DNA of 64,000 bases from Thalassobium sp. R2A62 (GCF_000161835.1 NZ_GG697169.2:2670575-2734574), one strand, 5' to 3'; numbered from the stretch's first letter, positions 1 through 9,704 are shown. Notes: generated from the letters alone by a model not told the origin. Program-made: numbers and translations.

Positions 1-1188
1 GACGCTCAGACAATGACCGAAGACAGCCGTATTCAGGTCGCAGCTCTTGATGAGAATGCCAAGGAATTTGGCCTGCACTACTATCCAGTGTCCGACGTCC
101 GTCAGGGCATCGTGCACATTGTCGGCCCCGAGCAAGGCTGGACCCTGCCGGGTATGACCGTTGTGTGCGGCGACAGCCACACAGCGACACACGGTGCATT
201 CGGCGCATTGGCCCACGGCATCGGTACATCCGAGGTCGAGCACGTGCTTGCCACTCAGACGCTGATCCAGAAGAAATCCAAAAACATGAAGGTCGAGATC
301 ACCGGCAAACTTGCCCCCGGTGTGACCGCCAAAGACATCACAATGGCCGTCATTGGCGCTACGGGCACAGCCGGCGGCACCGGCTACGTCATCGAGTATT
401 GCGGCGAAGCGATCCGCGACTTGTCGATGGAAGGCCGCATGACCGTCTGCAACATGGCGATCGAAGGCGGCGCACGCGCGGGCCTGATCGCACCGGACGA
501 GAAGACTTTTGAATACTGCAACGGTCGCCCGCACGCCCCCAAAGGCGCTGCTTGGGAGGCCGCCATTTCATGGTGGAAAACACTCTACTCTGACGACGAT
601 GCCGATTGGGATCTCGTTCTCACGCTCAAAGGCGAAGACATCGCACCGCTCGTCACATGGGGCACATCGCCCGAGGATGTACTGCCGATCACAGCCACAG
701 TGCCATCGCCTGACAGCTTTGAAGGCGGCAAGGTCGAGGCTGCTCAGCGCGCCATCGACTATATGGGCCTGACAGCTGGTCAAAAACTGACAGACATCGA
801 AATCGACACGGTGTTCATCGGTTCCTGCACAAACGGCCGCATCGAAGACCTGCGCGCCGCCGCTTCGATCCTCAAAGGCAAAAAGATCAAAGACGGTCTG
901 CGTGCCATGGTCGTGCCGGGTTCGGGTCTCGTCCGCGCCCAAGCCGAAGAAGAAGGCCTTGCCAATATCTTCAAAGAGGCAGGCTTTGAATGGCGCCTCG
1001 CAGGGTGTTCAATGTGCCTCGCGATGAACCCTGACCAGCTGGCGCCCGGCGAACGCTGTGCGGCCACATCGAACCGCAACTTTGAGGGTCGCCAAGGCTA
1101 CAAAGGTCGCACGCACCTCGTGTCACCTGGCATGGCCGCAGCGGCAGCCCTTACTGGTCACCTGACCGACGTTCGGGATGTGATGTAA
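1..1188 (+). CDS. leuC: 3-isopropylmalate dehydratase large subunit, 5'-truncated by the window edge
   Basis: Isomerises 2-isopropylmalate to 3-isopropylmalate in leucine biosynthesis, as a cytosolic heterodimer with LeuD. The reading frame is already open at base 1, so the start codon and roughly the first 75 residues of a normal protein of about 470 residues lie upstream; the ATG at 13 is internal. Visible aconitase-family blocks are VCGDSHT-TH near the start, GSCTNGR, and [12 protein letters not shown], which together hold the three cysteines that bind the 4Fe-4S cluster. The stop TAA shares its last base with the ATG of the next gene, so the two are translationally coupled. Confidence 0.97.
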   Translation, partial: DAQTMTEDSRIQVAALDENAKEFGLHYYPVSDVRQGIVHIVGPEQGWTLPGMTVVCGDSHTATHGAFGALAHGIGTSEVEHVLATQTLIQKKSKNMKVEITGKLAPGVTAKDITMAVIGATGTAGGTGYVIEYCGEAIRDLSMEGRMTVCNMAIEGGARAGLIAPDEKTFEYCNGRPHAPKGAAWEAAISWWKTLYSDDDADWDLVLTLKGEDIAPLVTWGTSPEDVLPITATVPSPDSFEGGKVEAAQRAIDYMGLTAGQKLTDIEIDTVFIGSCTNGRIEDLRAAASILKGKKIKDGLRAMVVPGSGLVRAQAEEEGLANIFKEAGFEWRLAGCSMCLAMNPDQLAPGERCAATSNRNFEGRQGYKGRTHLVSPGMAAAAALTGHLTDVRDVM

Positions 1189-1724
1189 TGCATCGCCGCG
1201 GGTTTCTGCAAATGCTCGGGCGCGCGCTCGCCGCACCTCTCTTGCCCAAAGTGTCCGTCGCAACCGCGTCGCGCGCTGCCTATCCGACAGGTGCAATGCG
1301 TATTGCGATGGCATCCGCCACGTCGCGGGTGAACTTTTTGGTCTTCTCGCTGGCGCAACAGCTTGGCCTCCAATTGGGTCAAGCCGAGCAGCTGATGCGC
1401 GATATGTCAGACAAGGGTATTCTCGGCCCACTTCAGGGCACGACCCAATCTGGCCGTTGGGCACGCAGCACAATCTGGAGCCGTGCTGAGGCTGACGCTT
1501 TGGCGGCTCGCAAGATTGCGCAGCAGAAAAAGACACAGAGCCAAACCAAATCCCGCACCAAAAAATCGGGTCCAAAAACGGACACATCCGATGCACCTGA
1601 TGCGATCGAAAACACGACAGCACCGTGGGCCGATCTACGCCCGATGCTCGCGCACCTCTATAATATGTGTCGCGCTCAGGGCATGACGCCCCACCCACGC
1701 TGCATCGCATTGGCCACCGGATGA
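1188..1724 (+). CDS. Hypothetical protein with Tat-like leader, between leuC and leuD
   Basis: A 178-residue protein of unrecognised function. Its ATG overlaps the leuC stop by one base. The N-terminus ([20 protein letters not shown]) has a twin arginine followed by a modest hydrophobic stretch, which resembles a Tat signal, though the hydrophobic core is short. A central part (about residues 35-100) is Ala/Gln-rich and soluble in character. Residues about 108-145 are a low-complexity, Lys/Thr/Ser/Gln-rich linker, and a short ordered tail ends in two Cys and a His. Nothing visible suggests a role in leucine synthesis. The frame looks genuinely coding, and the coupling to leuC supports expression. 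Confidence 0.7.
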   Translation: MHRRGFLQMLGRALAAPLLPKVSVATASRAAYPTGAMRIAMASATSRVNFLVFSLAQQLGLQLGQAEQLMRDMSDKGILGPLQGTTQSGRWARSTIWSRAEADALAARKIAQQKKTQSQTKSRTKKSGPKTDTSDAPDAIENTTAPWADLRPMLAHLYNMCRAQGMTPHPRCIALATG

Positions 1725-1782
1725 CTGTTTTCTTTTCAGAAAATGGACCTAACACCACCACGCAACGCGCGGTGCCTCTGAA

Positions 1783-1801
1783 ATTACGCAAGTTACGTAA
1801 T
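1783..1801. promoter_or_regulatory. Inverted repeat upstream of leuD
   Basis: The arms ATTACG and CGTAAT are perfect inverted repeats around a 7-base spacer, in an unusually AT-rich stretch of the gap before leuD. The flanks extend the symmetry further with one unpaired base. The site could bind a dimeric regulator controlling a leuD-proximal promoter; no factor is assigned. Confidence 0.35.
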
Positions 1802-1887
1802 TCAGAAGCAAAAAATCGCAAATTACACAAAATTTCGACCCACGGCGGCGCGGATCAAAATCCCGACGCTTCGAAAGGACACTAGAT

Positions 1888-2493
1888 ATGGAAAAGTTCA
1901 CCACACTCTCGGGGATCGCAGCACCAATGCCGCTTCTGAATATCGACACCGATATGATCATCCCCAAGCAGTTTTTGAAAACGATCAAACGGTCTGGCCT
2001 CGGTGCTAACCTGTTTGATGAAATGCGCTTTGATCGCGAAGGCAACGAGATCTCTGATTTTGTGCTCAACCAATCTGCTTACCGCTCGGCCGAGATCCTT
2101 GTCGCTGGCGACAACTTTGGCTGCGGTTCGTCACGCGAACACGCCCCTTGGGCACTGTTGGACTTTGGTGTGCGCTGCGTCGTCTCCACCAGCTTTGCAG
2201 ATATCTTTTACAATAACTGCTTTAAGAACGGCATCTTGCCGATCGTGCTGCCTGCTGAACAGGTCGCTGTCTTGATGAAGGACGCGGAAAAAGGTGCAAA
2301 CGCGCGCATCGCTGTGGATCTTGAGGCTCAGACAGTTTCGTCATCTGACGGCGAAGTGTTCTCGTTCGAGGTCGACAGCCACAAGAAGCATTGCTTGCTG
2401 AATGGTCTCGACGACATCGGCCAGACTTTGGAAAAGGTCACTGCGATCGACAGCTTTGAGGCAACTGCGTCCCAAGCCCGTCCTTGGGTCTAG
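1888..2493 (+). CDS. leuD: 3-isopropylmalate dehydratase small subunit
   Basis: Small (swivel-domain) subunit of isopropylmalate isomerase, 201 residues, the usual length. The N-terminal segment [17 protein letters not shown] and the later [17 protein letters not shown] are the substrate-contacting blocks of the aconitase swivel domain. An AAGGA ribosome site lies just before the ATG. Unlike many bacteria, where leuC and leuD abut, about 700 bases containing a hypothetical gene and an AT-rich gap separate them here, so leuD may have its own promoter. A strong hairpin terminator follows. Confidence 0.97.
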   Translation: MEKFTTLSGIAAPMPLLNIDTDMIIPKQFLKTIKRSGLGANLFDEMRFDREGNEISDFVLNQSAYRSAEILVAGDNFGCGSSREHAPWALLDFGVRCVVSTSFADIFYNNCFKNGILPIVLPAEQVAVLMKDAEKGANARIAVDLEAQTVSSSDGEVFSFEVDSHKKHCLLNGLDDIGQTLEKVTAIDSFEATASQARPWV

Positions 2494-2982
2494 GCCTTCC
2501 GCACATAGGTGGGCTGCGGTCTTGAGCCGTGCGCCACCACCGTACTCTATGGGCCCGGCACATTTGTCGGGCCTTAATTTTGTGTAAGCGCAAAATCTTG
2601 CAAATTGGGCCCGTATTGGACTTGGTTGGTCTGTCCGAGCGTTGCGGATACCCGATCTCAACTTTTGCAAGCGTGCACAATAGTTAACACAATTGCCGGG
2701 CATTTCAGCGCTTGTTTAGTAGCCGCTGCCGCACACCCCACATCATTTAGTAGTCGCACGCGATACCGTCACACTGCCGCCTAGCAATGGTTGCATTCGC
2801 GCACCACCCCAGTCGCAAAACAGCCCCACTTTTTTCATTAATTTTAACAATAGCTTGTGGCGTTTAGTGAAAGTAGGCAAAATTTGGTCAAGATTGAGGC
2901 AACCCGTCATAAAGATGGGGATCAAGTTGGGACAAGGGCGCGGCATCGTATCGCATCCGTCCATTTTGAGGGTAAGAACGCA
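2494..2982. other. 489-base intergenic region after leuD
   Basis: The first part holds the leuD terminator. The rest is AT-richer than its surroundings and presumably carries the promoter for the membrane-protein gene that starts at 2983. No RNA gene, repeat or convincing small ORF was recognised. The reading frame of the downstream gene stays open back to about 2857, but that upstream part lacks a good ribosome site. Confidence 0.5.
2552..2584 (+). terminator. Rho-independent terminator after leuD
   Basis: A nine-base-pair GC-rich stem (GGCCCGGCA against TGTCGGGCC, one G-T type mismatch) with a four-base loop is followed by a T-rich tail. It ends the leuC-leuD transcription unit. Confidence 0.8.
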
Positions 2983-3825
2983 GTGTTTTCACGGCTCACA
3001 GGCGCCATCGTGCGCGCAATTCTTGTGGTTTTGCTTGTTGCAATGCCATCGCTCCTATTGCCATTCGCGTCGTCGGATACGACGCAAACGGTCACATTGG
3101 TTGCGATCTTTGCTGCGGCGTTCACTCTGTTTGAATACGGATCGACTTATCCCAGCCTTGTTGAATTCCGCGATGCGCCGCCCTTTAATCGCATCCGCTA
3201 CTTGGCCTTATTTACAACGGTTTTGCTGCTGACGCTTATTGCGCGTGGCGCAGTTGACCCAACCAAGATGACGATGCTGCTTAGCGCAATTGGCACATTG
3301 ATCGGCCAGTCCATCGACTTTCCCTACTCACCTGTACGTTTGGTTGTACTCATGATGCCATCCGATACGGACGCCGCGCTCGTGGGGCAGATCCGGACCG
3401 CTGCGGGTCTGAGCTATCTCATTTCGCTGATCTCGCTTGCGGTCTTCCTGATCTGCCTGCGCTTGGGCGGTTGGCCAAACCGTGGCAGCACATTTAACGT
3501 CTGGGTGAACCTACCCACCTTTGACCCAACAGCGGGTTCCGACGTTGTTGAGCGCCTCAACCGCGATGGCCGCGTTAACATTATCTTAGGATTTCTGCTG
3601 CCATTCATTATCCCGACGTTCATGAAACTCGCCGCCGACCTCTTCGATCCCATCACTTTGGGTAATTCGCAGACGATGATTTGGACGATGACAGCATGGG
3701 CGTTCTTACCGGCCAGTCTCTTCATGCGCGGTATTGCGATGGGGCGTGTGGCGCAAATGATCAGCGACAAGCGGCGCCAAACCTACGCCGCAGCAAAACG
3801 CGATGGTGCCTTGGTACCTGCGTAA
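2983..3825 (+). CDS. Conserved multi-pass membrane protein
   Basis: A 280-residue integral membrane protein of unknown function, of a type I associate with Rhodobacterales. I chose the GTG at 2983 (protein begins MFSRLTGAIVRA) because a GAGGG ribosome site lies about eight bases upstream; the frame stays open further upstream without one. Hydrophobic segments lie roughly at residues 8-25, 35-52, 75-90, 98-115, 145-165, 207-222 and 240-258, giving six or seven helices. The tail is basic (DKRRQTYAAAKRD) and probably cytoplasmic. No transporter or enzyme motif is evident. Confidence 0.75.
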   Translation: MFSRLTGAIVRAILVVLLVAMPSLLLPFASSDTTQTVTLVAIFAAAFTLFEYGSTYPSLVEFRDAPPFNRIRYLALFTTVLLLTLIARGAVDPTKMTMLLSAIGTLIGQSIDFPYSPVRLVVLMMPSDTDAALVGQIRTAAGLSYLISLISLAVFLICLRLGGWPNRGSTFNVWVNLPTFDPTAGSDVVERLNRDGRVNIILGFLLPFIIPTFMKLAADLFDPITLGNSQTMIWTMTAWAFLPASLFMRGIAMGRVAQMISDKRRQTYAAAKRDGALVPA

Positions 3826-5126
3826 TCCTAAGTCTTTTTCTAGCTTCAGGGCCGCGTGCAGACACTCTGCGTGTGGCCCTTTTCACATCTGACCTGTCAC
3901 GTGATGGTCCGGGGTTGCTGTTGCAGGATATTCGCAAAGTGGATGATCCTCAGATCACTGCAACGATTGATATTTTGGTTGAGGTTTCGCCTGACATCGT
4001 GGTTCTTGCGGGCTTTGACTATGACCATGGCGGCACTGCTCTTGGGGCGTTTTCTGACGCGCCGAACGATGCAGGGCTTGATCTGGGGCACCGGTATGCC
4101 GCGCATCCTAATTCTGGTTTAATGACCGATCTCGATTCGGACGGAAACGACCGCTTTGGAGAACCCCGTGATGCCCAAGGATACGGCACTTTCAGTGGGG
4201 ACAACGGCATGGCCATTCTGTCGCGATGGGCCGTAGTATCTGAGCAGGCCAAGGACTTTTCAGATCTGGTGTGGCGGGACATTCCCAACGCGAACCTGCC
4301 GATCGTTGATGGCGCCCTGTTCCCTAATTCCAAGGTCTATGAGGTGCAGAGGTTGTCGAGTACGGCCCATTGGGACGTGCCAGTAGCGTTGCCGAACGGG
4401 CAGGTGCTGCACTTGTTGACGCACTATGCGACGCCACCTGTTTTTGACGGACCCGAGGATCGAAACGGGCGACGTAATGCAGACGAGTTGGGCTTCTGGT
4501 CGCACTACCTAACAGGGGCAATGGGGCCTGCGCCAACGACACATTATGTCTTGCCGCCTATCATCGCTGCCATTCGTCTCGCCGAGCCCGGGATCGCCAT
4601 TGAACTGGTGCCCTCTGACGAGAGTGAAAACCTGCTGTTCCGAGAGGCAGACATTGCATTGCGAATGTACCGCCCGACCCAGCTTGATGTGGTGACGCAG
4701 CATATTGGCGACATGGCGTTGGGGTTGTTTGGCAGTCGCGACTATTTGGCGCGAACCACGAAACCAGAGAGCCTAGAAGACATGATGGCGCTCGATCTGG
4801 TTGGCCATGACCGCGAAGAGCGGTTGATCCATGGCCTTCGCGAACGTGGGTTTGATGCGACGCGCGATTGGTTCAAGACACGGGTCGATAATCCGGCAGT
4901 CTATTGGGAATTGGTTCGCGCGGGCTGCGGTGTGGGCTTTACCCTATCCAAGGTCGGACGCGCCGACCCTGATATGATCGAAATTCCAACTGGTATCGAG
5001 ATTGAACCGCTGCCTCTTTGGCTGACCAGTCACGAGGCGATGCGCCACACTCCACGGATTCGCAGGGTCTGGACGTTATTGGCTGAACAGCTCGTCCAAG
5101 TGATCCGCGACGACGCCAAAACTTGA
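3681..5126 (+). CDS. Chimeric ORF: secreted EEP-family fragment fused to a LysR effector-binding domain
   Basis: One uninterrupted frame holds parts of two unrelated families. Counting from the first in-frame ATG (3681), residues about 45-61 are a signal-peptide core ending SGPRA-D. Residues about 62-284 match exported endonuclease/exonuclease/phosphatase proteins (SRDGPGLLLQDI, FDYDHGG, DSDGNDRFGEPRDAQGYGTF, PPVFDGPEDRNGRRN). Residues about 286-481 are a LysR substrate-binding domain (HYVLPPIIAAIR, ENLLFREADIALRMYRPTQLD) without its helix-turn-helix. The EEP part lacks the C-terminal GD-N-type block of that fold. No good start lies near the signal peptide, since 3681 and 3696 overlap the upstream gene by more than 120 bases. 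It is probably a deletion product and non-functional. Confidence 0.8.
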   Translation: MDDDSMGVLTGQSLHARYCDGACGANDQRQAAPNLRRSKTRWCLGTCVILSLFLASGPRADTLRVALFTSDLSRDGPGLLLQDIRKVDDPQITATIDILVEVSPDIVVLAGFDYDHGGTALGAFSDAPNDAGLDLGHRYAAHPNSGLMTDLDSDGNDRFGEPRDAQGYGTFSGDNGMAILSRWAVVSEQAKDFSDLVWRDIPNANLPIVDGALFPNSKVYEVQRLSSTAHWDVPVALPNGQVLHLLTHYATPPVFDGPEDRNGRRNADELGFWSHYLTGAMGPAPTTHYVLPPIIAAIRLAEPGIAIELVPSDESENLLFREADIALRMYRPTQLDVVTQHIGDMALGLFGSRDYLARTTKPESLEDMMALDLVGHDREERLIHGLRERGFDATRDWFKTRVDNPAVYWELVRAGCGVGFTLSKVGRADPDMIEIPTGIEIEPLPLWLTSHEAMRHTPRIRRVWTLLAEQLVQVIRDDAKT

Positions 5127-5180
5127 CCCTGAGGCTGCGTCGGTTTACCCCGCGTGCAACACACATCAGGAGCGCAGATC

Positions 5181-6284
5181 ATGTCTAACCCATCCCTACT
5201 TATTCTCGCTGGCGACGGCATCGGCGCTGAGGTCATGACCGAAGTCCGCAAGGTTATCGATTGGGTCGGGACCAACAAGGGTCTGACTTTTGATGTCAGC
5301 GAAGATTTGGTCGGCGGCGCAGCTTATGACGCGCATGGAACACCACTGCATGACGACACGATGGCCAAGGCCCAAGAAGTCGACGCAGTCCTGCTTGGTG
5401 CCGTTGGTGGACCTGCCTACGATGATCTGGACTTTAGCGTTAAGCCCGAGCGTGGCCTCTTGCGGTTGCGCAAGGAAATGGACCTGTTCGCGAACCTGCG
5501 CCCAGCTCAATGTTTTGACGCGCTCGCTGATTTCTCGTCGCTCAAGCGTGACATCGTATCTGGTCTCGACATCATGATCGTGCGCGAACTGACCTCGGGC
5601 AGCTATTTTGGCGAACCGCGCGGCATCCACATCGAAGACAACCAGCGCGTAGGCATCAACACCCAGCGCTATACCGAAGCCGAAATCGACCGTGTTGCGC
5701 GGTCTGCATTCGAGCTGGCCCGCCGTCGCGGCAACAAGGTCTGTTCGATGGAAAAAGCCAACGTCATGGAGAGCGGTATCCTGTGGCGCGACGTCGTCAC
5801 CGAATTGCACGCTGCAGACTATGCTGACGTTGAACTGTCCCACATGTATGCCGACAACGGCGCGATGCAGCTGGTACGCGCACCCAAACAGTTTGATGTG
5901 ATCCTGACCGACAATCTCTTTGGTGACATCCTGTCGGATTGCGCCGCGATGTTGACTGGCTCGCTTGGCATGTTGCCATCTGCATCTTTGGGTGCTCCGA
6001 TGGCCAACGGCCGTCCCAAAGCGCTCTATGAACCCGTCCACGGTTCCGCCCCAGACATTGCAGGTCAGGGCAAAGCGAACCCATCCGCTTGTATTCTTAG
6101 CTTTGCAATGGCGCTGCGCTATTCGTTCGACCAGGGCGATCTGGCGACCCAACTCGAAGCCGCAGTGGAAAAGGTTCTGGCAGACGGCACCCGCACTGGT
6201 GACCTGATGCAGGCTAGCGACGGCACACCGGCAACCACGACTGAAATGGGCGATGCAGTCATCGCAGAATTGGCCGCATTCTAA
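5181..6284 (+). CDS. leuB: 3-isopropylmalate dehydrogenase
   Basis: NAD-dependent oxidative decarboxylation of 3-isopropylmalate to 2-oxoisocaproate, the step after LeuCD, in the cytosol. The protein has 367 residues, a normal length. The start at 5181 has an AGGAG site eight bases upstream; an ATG nine codons earlier lacks one. Family blocks are [11 protein letters not shown] at the N-terminus, [23 protein letters not shown] and the NAD-site block [28 protein letters not shown], with [12 protein letters not shown] further on. It lies about 2.7 kb downstream of leuD, behind the chimeric ORF. Confidence 0.97.
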   Translation: MSNPSLLILAGDGIGAEVMTEVRKVIDWVGTNKGLTFDVSEDLVGGAAYDAHGTPLHDDTMAKAQEVDAVLLGAVGGPAYDDLDFSVKPERGLLRLRKEMDLFANLRPAQCFDALADFSSLKRDIVSGLDIMIVRELTSGSYFGEPRGIHIEDNQRVGINTQRYTEAEIDRVARSAFELARRRGNKVCSMEKANVMESGILWRDVVTELHAADYADVELSHMYADNGAMQLVRAPKQFDVILTDNLFGDILSDCAAMLTGSLGMLPSASLGAPMANGRPKALYEPVHGSAPDIAGQGKANPSACILSFAMALRYSFDQGDLATQLEAAVEKVLADGTRTGDLMQASDGTPATTTEMGDAVIAELAAF

Positions 6285-6352
6285 TTCCGGATTTGACGGA
6301 AAATTAAGGTTCATCATCGAGACCGGTCATTAGATTGACGGGTCTAGGTGAA

Positions 6353-7015
6353 ATGAAAAGCGGCAACCGAAAAATACTACATGCTCTGTTGAAAGAGATG
6401 GAACCCGTGTCTGCAGTCCGCAGTCACGGACCGGAAATCGTGTTGCGGCTCATTGCCCCGACGATTGACGAGATGCAGCGCGTTCCGTTGTCAAAACGGT
6501 TAGACGACCTTCTTGTCGCGCGGCAAACACTGGTCGAAGGGATCGATGTCCACCTCGATCAGATTGGCCCCCTTGCGCAGGCCGAGGATTTTCGAAAAAC
6601 CGCGCGATTTGCCGGTCATGTGATCCTTGCGATGCATGGCCAGTTTGTTAACCTTTATGCGCAACGCGCACCGATCAGCGTGCCAGCGGCGGCAAAACTG
6701 TTGGCGCAGGTTACCGATGAAATGACCCCCTCGATCGTTGCAGTTATCGAATGCCTGCGCGATGTCTACGAGGCCGCGAACCGTCATACTAACCAAGAAG
6801 AAGCAAAGGCCCTGACGGCGGGCCTGCATAGTGTGTCGCGTGTCGGTCAAGAGATCCAAACCATTGCCATCAATGCCGCGATCGAAGATGCACGAGCTGG
6901 GCCAGCTGGGCGAGGCTTTGCCATCATTAGCCAAGAAACTCGCGGGTTGTCCAAAACGTCCGAGATCTCGCTTGAGGCATTAAATGCACTGTTGGGGCGT
7001 GACAGCGCCGCGTGA
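6353..7015 (+). CDS. Small soluble chemoreceptor-like (MCP signalling tip) protein
   Basis: About 220 residues with no membrane segment. Residues about 150-205 (IQTIAINAAIEDARAG, AGRGFAIISQETRGLSKTSE) match the descending arm and tip of the methyl-accepting chemotaxis signalling hairpin, where the canonical form is LLALNAAIEAARAGE-GRGFAVVA-EVR. The first two thirds are helical with no HAMP or sensory domain recognised. It could bind CheA/CheW-like partners or act as a cytosolic sensor helix bundle. A TTG at 6335 is an alternative start; the ATG at 6353 has AGGTG very close by. It is transcribed with leuB or from the short gap. Confidence 0.65.
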   Translation: MKSGNRKILHALLKEMEPVSAVRSHGPEIVLRLIAPTIDEMQRVPLSKRLDDLLVARQTLVEGIDVHLDQIGPLAQAEDFRKTARFAGHVILAMHGQFVNLYAQRAPISVPAAAKLLAQVTDEMTPSIVAVIECLRDVYEAANRHTNQEEAKALTAGLHSVSRVGQEIQTIAINAAIEDARAGPAGRGFAIISQETRGLSKTSEISLEALNALLGRDSAA

Positions 7016-7054
7016 GAGCAGTAACCGTTTCACCGTCTGCAAGAGGGTGACCCG

Positions 7055-8017
7055 ATGACAGCGAACGTACGCGGCGCGATTTTTGCGCTTTTGGCTTTTG
7101 GTGTTTTTTCGACACACGACGTGTTTGTCAAAATATTGGGCGGGATTTATTCTCCGATCCAGATCGTCTTCTTTTCGGTCCTGCTTAGCTTCCCTCTCGC
7201 AACAGTGATGATGATGCGCGACGCGACGCCCGGCACGCTTTTGCCGCGGCATCCTTGGTGGATGGCTGCCCGTACGGTGGCCGCAACGGCAACAGGTGTG
7301 ACCGCGTTCTACGCATTCTCGGTCCTGCCTTTGGCGCAAACCTATACGATCCTCTTTGCGATGCCGCTGTTGATCACGATCTTGTCGATCCCGGTCTTGG
7401 GCGAAACTGTGCGCTTGCGTCGTTGGATCGCGGTGCTCGTCGGTCTTGCTGGCGTCATCATCGTTCTACAGCCGGGATCGACGCCTTTGAGTCTTGGACA
7501 CGCAGCGGCCTTGGTGGCTGCGGTTGGTGGTTCGGTTGCTTCGATCGTAGTGCGCAAGATCGGCCAAGATGAACGCAAGGTTGTTCTGCTGATCTATCCG
7601 ATGTGTGCAAACTTTGCGGTGATGGGGTGTGCATTGCCGTTCGTGTACCGCGAAATGCCAATCGAACATTTTGGAATGCTGGCGGTGATTGCGCTCTTTG
7701 CGTGGATCGCGGGCCGTCTGATTGTCGAAGCGTACCAAGCTGGCGAAGCTGTCATCGTCGCCCCAATGCAGTATTCGCAAATTCTATGGGCCACGGGGTT
7801 TGGCATTCTGTTCTTTGGTGAAAGACCCAGCCTGAACACGATGATCGGTGCAGCCGTGATCATCGGTAGCGGTCTCTATATTGTCCTACGTGAGAGCAGT
7901 TCTGACGCCTCGGAAACAACGCCTGTGCTGCGCACGCGCAGTCGGGTCGAAACAGGCACGAGCCTGCGCATCGGTCCTGTCCTTCGGATGCGCGCTGGGC
8001 GCTCAAAACCCGACTAG
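7055..8017 (+). CDS. DMT-superfamily (EamA) transporter
   Basis: A 320-residue inner-membrane protein with two EamA repeats and about ten hydrophobic helices (first near residues 6-30, last near 270-285), typical of drug/metabolite exporters. Blocks such as FGVFSTHDVFVKILGG and the second-repeat QYSQILWATGFGILFFGERP fit the family. Substrate is not predictable. A GAGGGTG ribosome site precedes the ATG. The hydrophilic tail of about 35 residues is Arg/Ser-rich. Its 3' end overlaps the convergent sitD by four bases. Confidence 0.88.
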   Translation: MTANVRGAIFALLAFGVFSTHDVFVKILGGIYSPIQIVFFSVLLSFPLATVMMMRDATPGTLLPRHPWWMAARTVAATATGVTAFYAFSVLPLAQTYTILFAMPLLITILSIPVLGETVRLRRWIAVLVGLAGVIIVLQPGSTPLSLGHAAALVAAVGGSVASIVVRKIGQDERKVVLLIYPMCANFAVMGCALPFVYREMPIEHFGMLAVIALFAWIAGRLIVEAYQAGEAVIVAPMQYSQILWATGFGILFFGERPSLNTMIGAAVIIGSGLYIVLRESSSDASETTPVLRTRSRVETGTSLRIGPVLRMRAGRSKPD

Positions 8018-8847
8018 GCGATTGCGTTGGCCCGTTTGGTCCGGCGCACTGATGTCACAAAGGCCGCGATAAAAATGATGGTTAGGATCAGAATGATTGT
8101 TGGTGCAGGCGCGCTGTCGATCCAAAAGCTGAGATAAACCCCCAGCACACCAGCGATCAGCGTGACAATCGTTGCGGTCCACATCATTCGCTCAAAACTG
8201 CGGACTAAAAGAAACGCAATTGCCCCCGGTGCGATCAACAAACCGATGGTTAGGATGATCCCAACGGCGGCAAGGGTCGCCACAATCGTCAGGCTTAGCA
8301 TCGCGAGCAGGCCGTAATGCAGCCACGCAACAGGCAGGCCAACCGCACGTGCTTGGCCGGGATCAAAGGCATGCAACAACAGGTCCTTGCGCCGTGCAAT
8401 CAGCAGCCCGCCGACAATCACCGCAATGATACCAGCGGTCCATAGATCGTCAGCGCCAACGCCCAACATGTTTCCAAACAGAATGTGGTCCAGATGCACG
8501 TCCGAACTGATCTTGGTGTACATAACCAGCCCTAGACCGAACATGCCCGAGAACACGACGCCCATGACGGTATCCTGCTTCACACGGCTGTTGTCCGACA
8601 AATATCCCGTCGCAAGCGAACATATCATCCCTGCAACAAACGCCCCGACCAGCAACGGTATCCCCACGATATAGGCCAAAACGATCCCAGGCAGGACAGC
8701 GTGGCTGACAGCGTCGCCCATCAACGACCACCCCTTGAGAACCAAGATACACGATAACATCGCAGTTGGTGGCGAGATGATGATCGCGATCAGGAACGCA
8801 CGCTGCATGAACTCGAATTGAAAGGGCAACAACAATGTGTCGATCAT
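8014..8847 (-). CDS. sitD: Manganese/iron ABC transporter permease
   Basis: A 277-residue ABC-3 family integral membrane subunit with about eight or nine helices. With SitC it forms the membrane channel of a Mn2+/Fe2+ importer. The start overlaps the sitC stop as ATGA. The N-terminal LLPFQFEFMQRAFL and the internal LKGWSLMGDAVSHAVLPG are characteristic of this family and are shared with the paralogous SitC next door, so the pair arose by duplication. It is the last gene of a four-gene minus-strand operon. Confidence 0.93.
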   Translation of the reverse strand: MIDTLLLPFQFEFMQRAFLIAIIISPPTAMLSCILVLKGWSLMGDAVSHAVLPGIVLAYIVGIPLLVGAFVAGMICSLATGYLSDNSRVKQDTVMGVVFSGMFGLGLVMYTKISSDVHLDHILFGNMLGVGADDLWTAGIIAVIVGGLLIARRKDLLLHAFDPGQARAVGLPVAWLHYGLLAMLSLTIVATLAAVGIILTIGLLIAPGAIAFLLVRSFERMMWTATIVTLIAGVLGVYLSFWIDSAPAPTIILILTIIFIAAFVTSVRRTKRANAIA

Positions 8848-9704
8848 ACTGCGCCCTCGATCGCTGCACGGGCGCGGCGGCGTGCGGCCAGCATTCCGTG
8901 CTTGGGTGCTAGGAAAAACGCCGCCAGAAAAATTGCCGTCTGGAGGCAGACGATTACGCCGCCAGTGGCCCCATCGAGAAAGAAACTGATGTAGGCCCCG
9001 ACAAAGCTGGTGCCTGCGCCCAACGCAATCGACAGCATCAGCAAACGAGGAAACCGGTCAGTCAACAGATAGGCCGTGGCGCCGGGTGTGACGACCATCG
9101 CAATGACCAAGAACGCGCCCACCGTTTGCAGCGCGGCAACACATGACGCCGAGAGCAGAGTAAAAAAGAGAACCCGTAGTAGGTCCGGGCGCAGACCAAT
9201 AGAGCGCGCGTGGTTTTCATCAAAGAACGCAACCATGAGGTCGCGCCATTTCAGCGTCAGGATCGCGAGCGAGACACAGCCGATGATTGCCAATTGGATC
9301 GTGTCGTAGGGTGTGATCGACAGGATGTTGCCCAGTGTGATCGTTTGCACGTCGACCGCCGTTGGCGACACCGAAACCATGAACAGACCGAGCCCGAAAA
9401 ACGATGTGAAAATCAGACCGATGATGGCGTCTTCTTTGAGGCCTGTTCGTTGGTTGAGAAACAACATTGCGCCCGCGGCCAGTCCGCCCGCCGCAAAAGC
9501 ACCTAGCGCGAAAGGCAGGCCCAGCATGTACGCGCCCGCGACACCCGGTACGATCGAATGGCTCAGCGCGTCACCGATCAACGACCACCCTTTTAGCATC
9601 AGATAGGCGGACAGGAACGCGCAAACACCCCCGACCAAGGCCGAGACCCACATCGCATTCACCATATAGGAATAGCCGAACGGAAGCAGCAGGGTGTCAA
9701 TCAT
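8844..9704 (-). CDS. sitC: Manganese/iron ABC transporter permease
   Basis: A 286-residue ABC-3 family permease, paralogous to SitD ([21 protein letters not shown] is the matching block). The start at 9704 ([14 protein letters not shown]) was chosen over an upstream in-frame Met because it overlaps sitB by only eight bases, as expected in this tightly packed operon, and because SitD begins with the same MIDTLLLPF. It acts as half of the membrane domain of the importer. Its C-terminus is Arg-rich ([13 protein letters not shown]). Confidence 0.93.
   Translation of the reverse strand: MIDTLLLPFGYSYMVNAMWVSALVGGVCAFLSAYLMLKGWSLIGDALSHSIVPGVAGAYMLGLPFALGAFAAGGLAAGAMLFLNQRTGLKEDAIIGLIFTSFFGLGLFMVSVSPTAVDVQTITLGNILSITPYDTIQLAIIGCVSLAILTLKWRDLMVAFFDENHARSIGLRPDLLRVLFFTLLSASCVAALQTVGAFLVIAMVVTPGATAYLLTDRFPRLLMLSIALGAGTSFVGAYISFFLDGATGGVIVCLQTAIFLAAFFLAPKHGMLAARRRARAAIEGAV

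Noticed and set aside
1123-1830. 235-codon open frame antisense over the leuC end and the hypothetical gene
   Set aside because: It would overlap leuC. Its product has no coherent features, and the plus-strand frame has a Tat-like leader and coupling to leuC.
5196-6317. 373-codon open frame antisense to leuB
   Set aside because: It lies wholly over leuB, whose motifs are certain, and reads as an artefact of codon bias.
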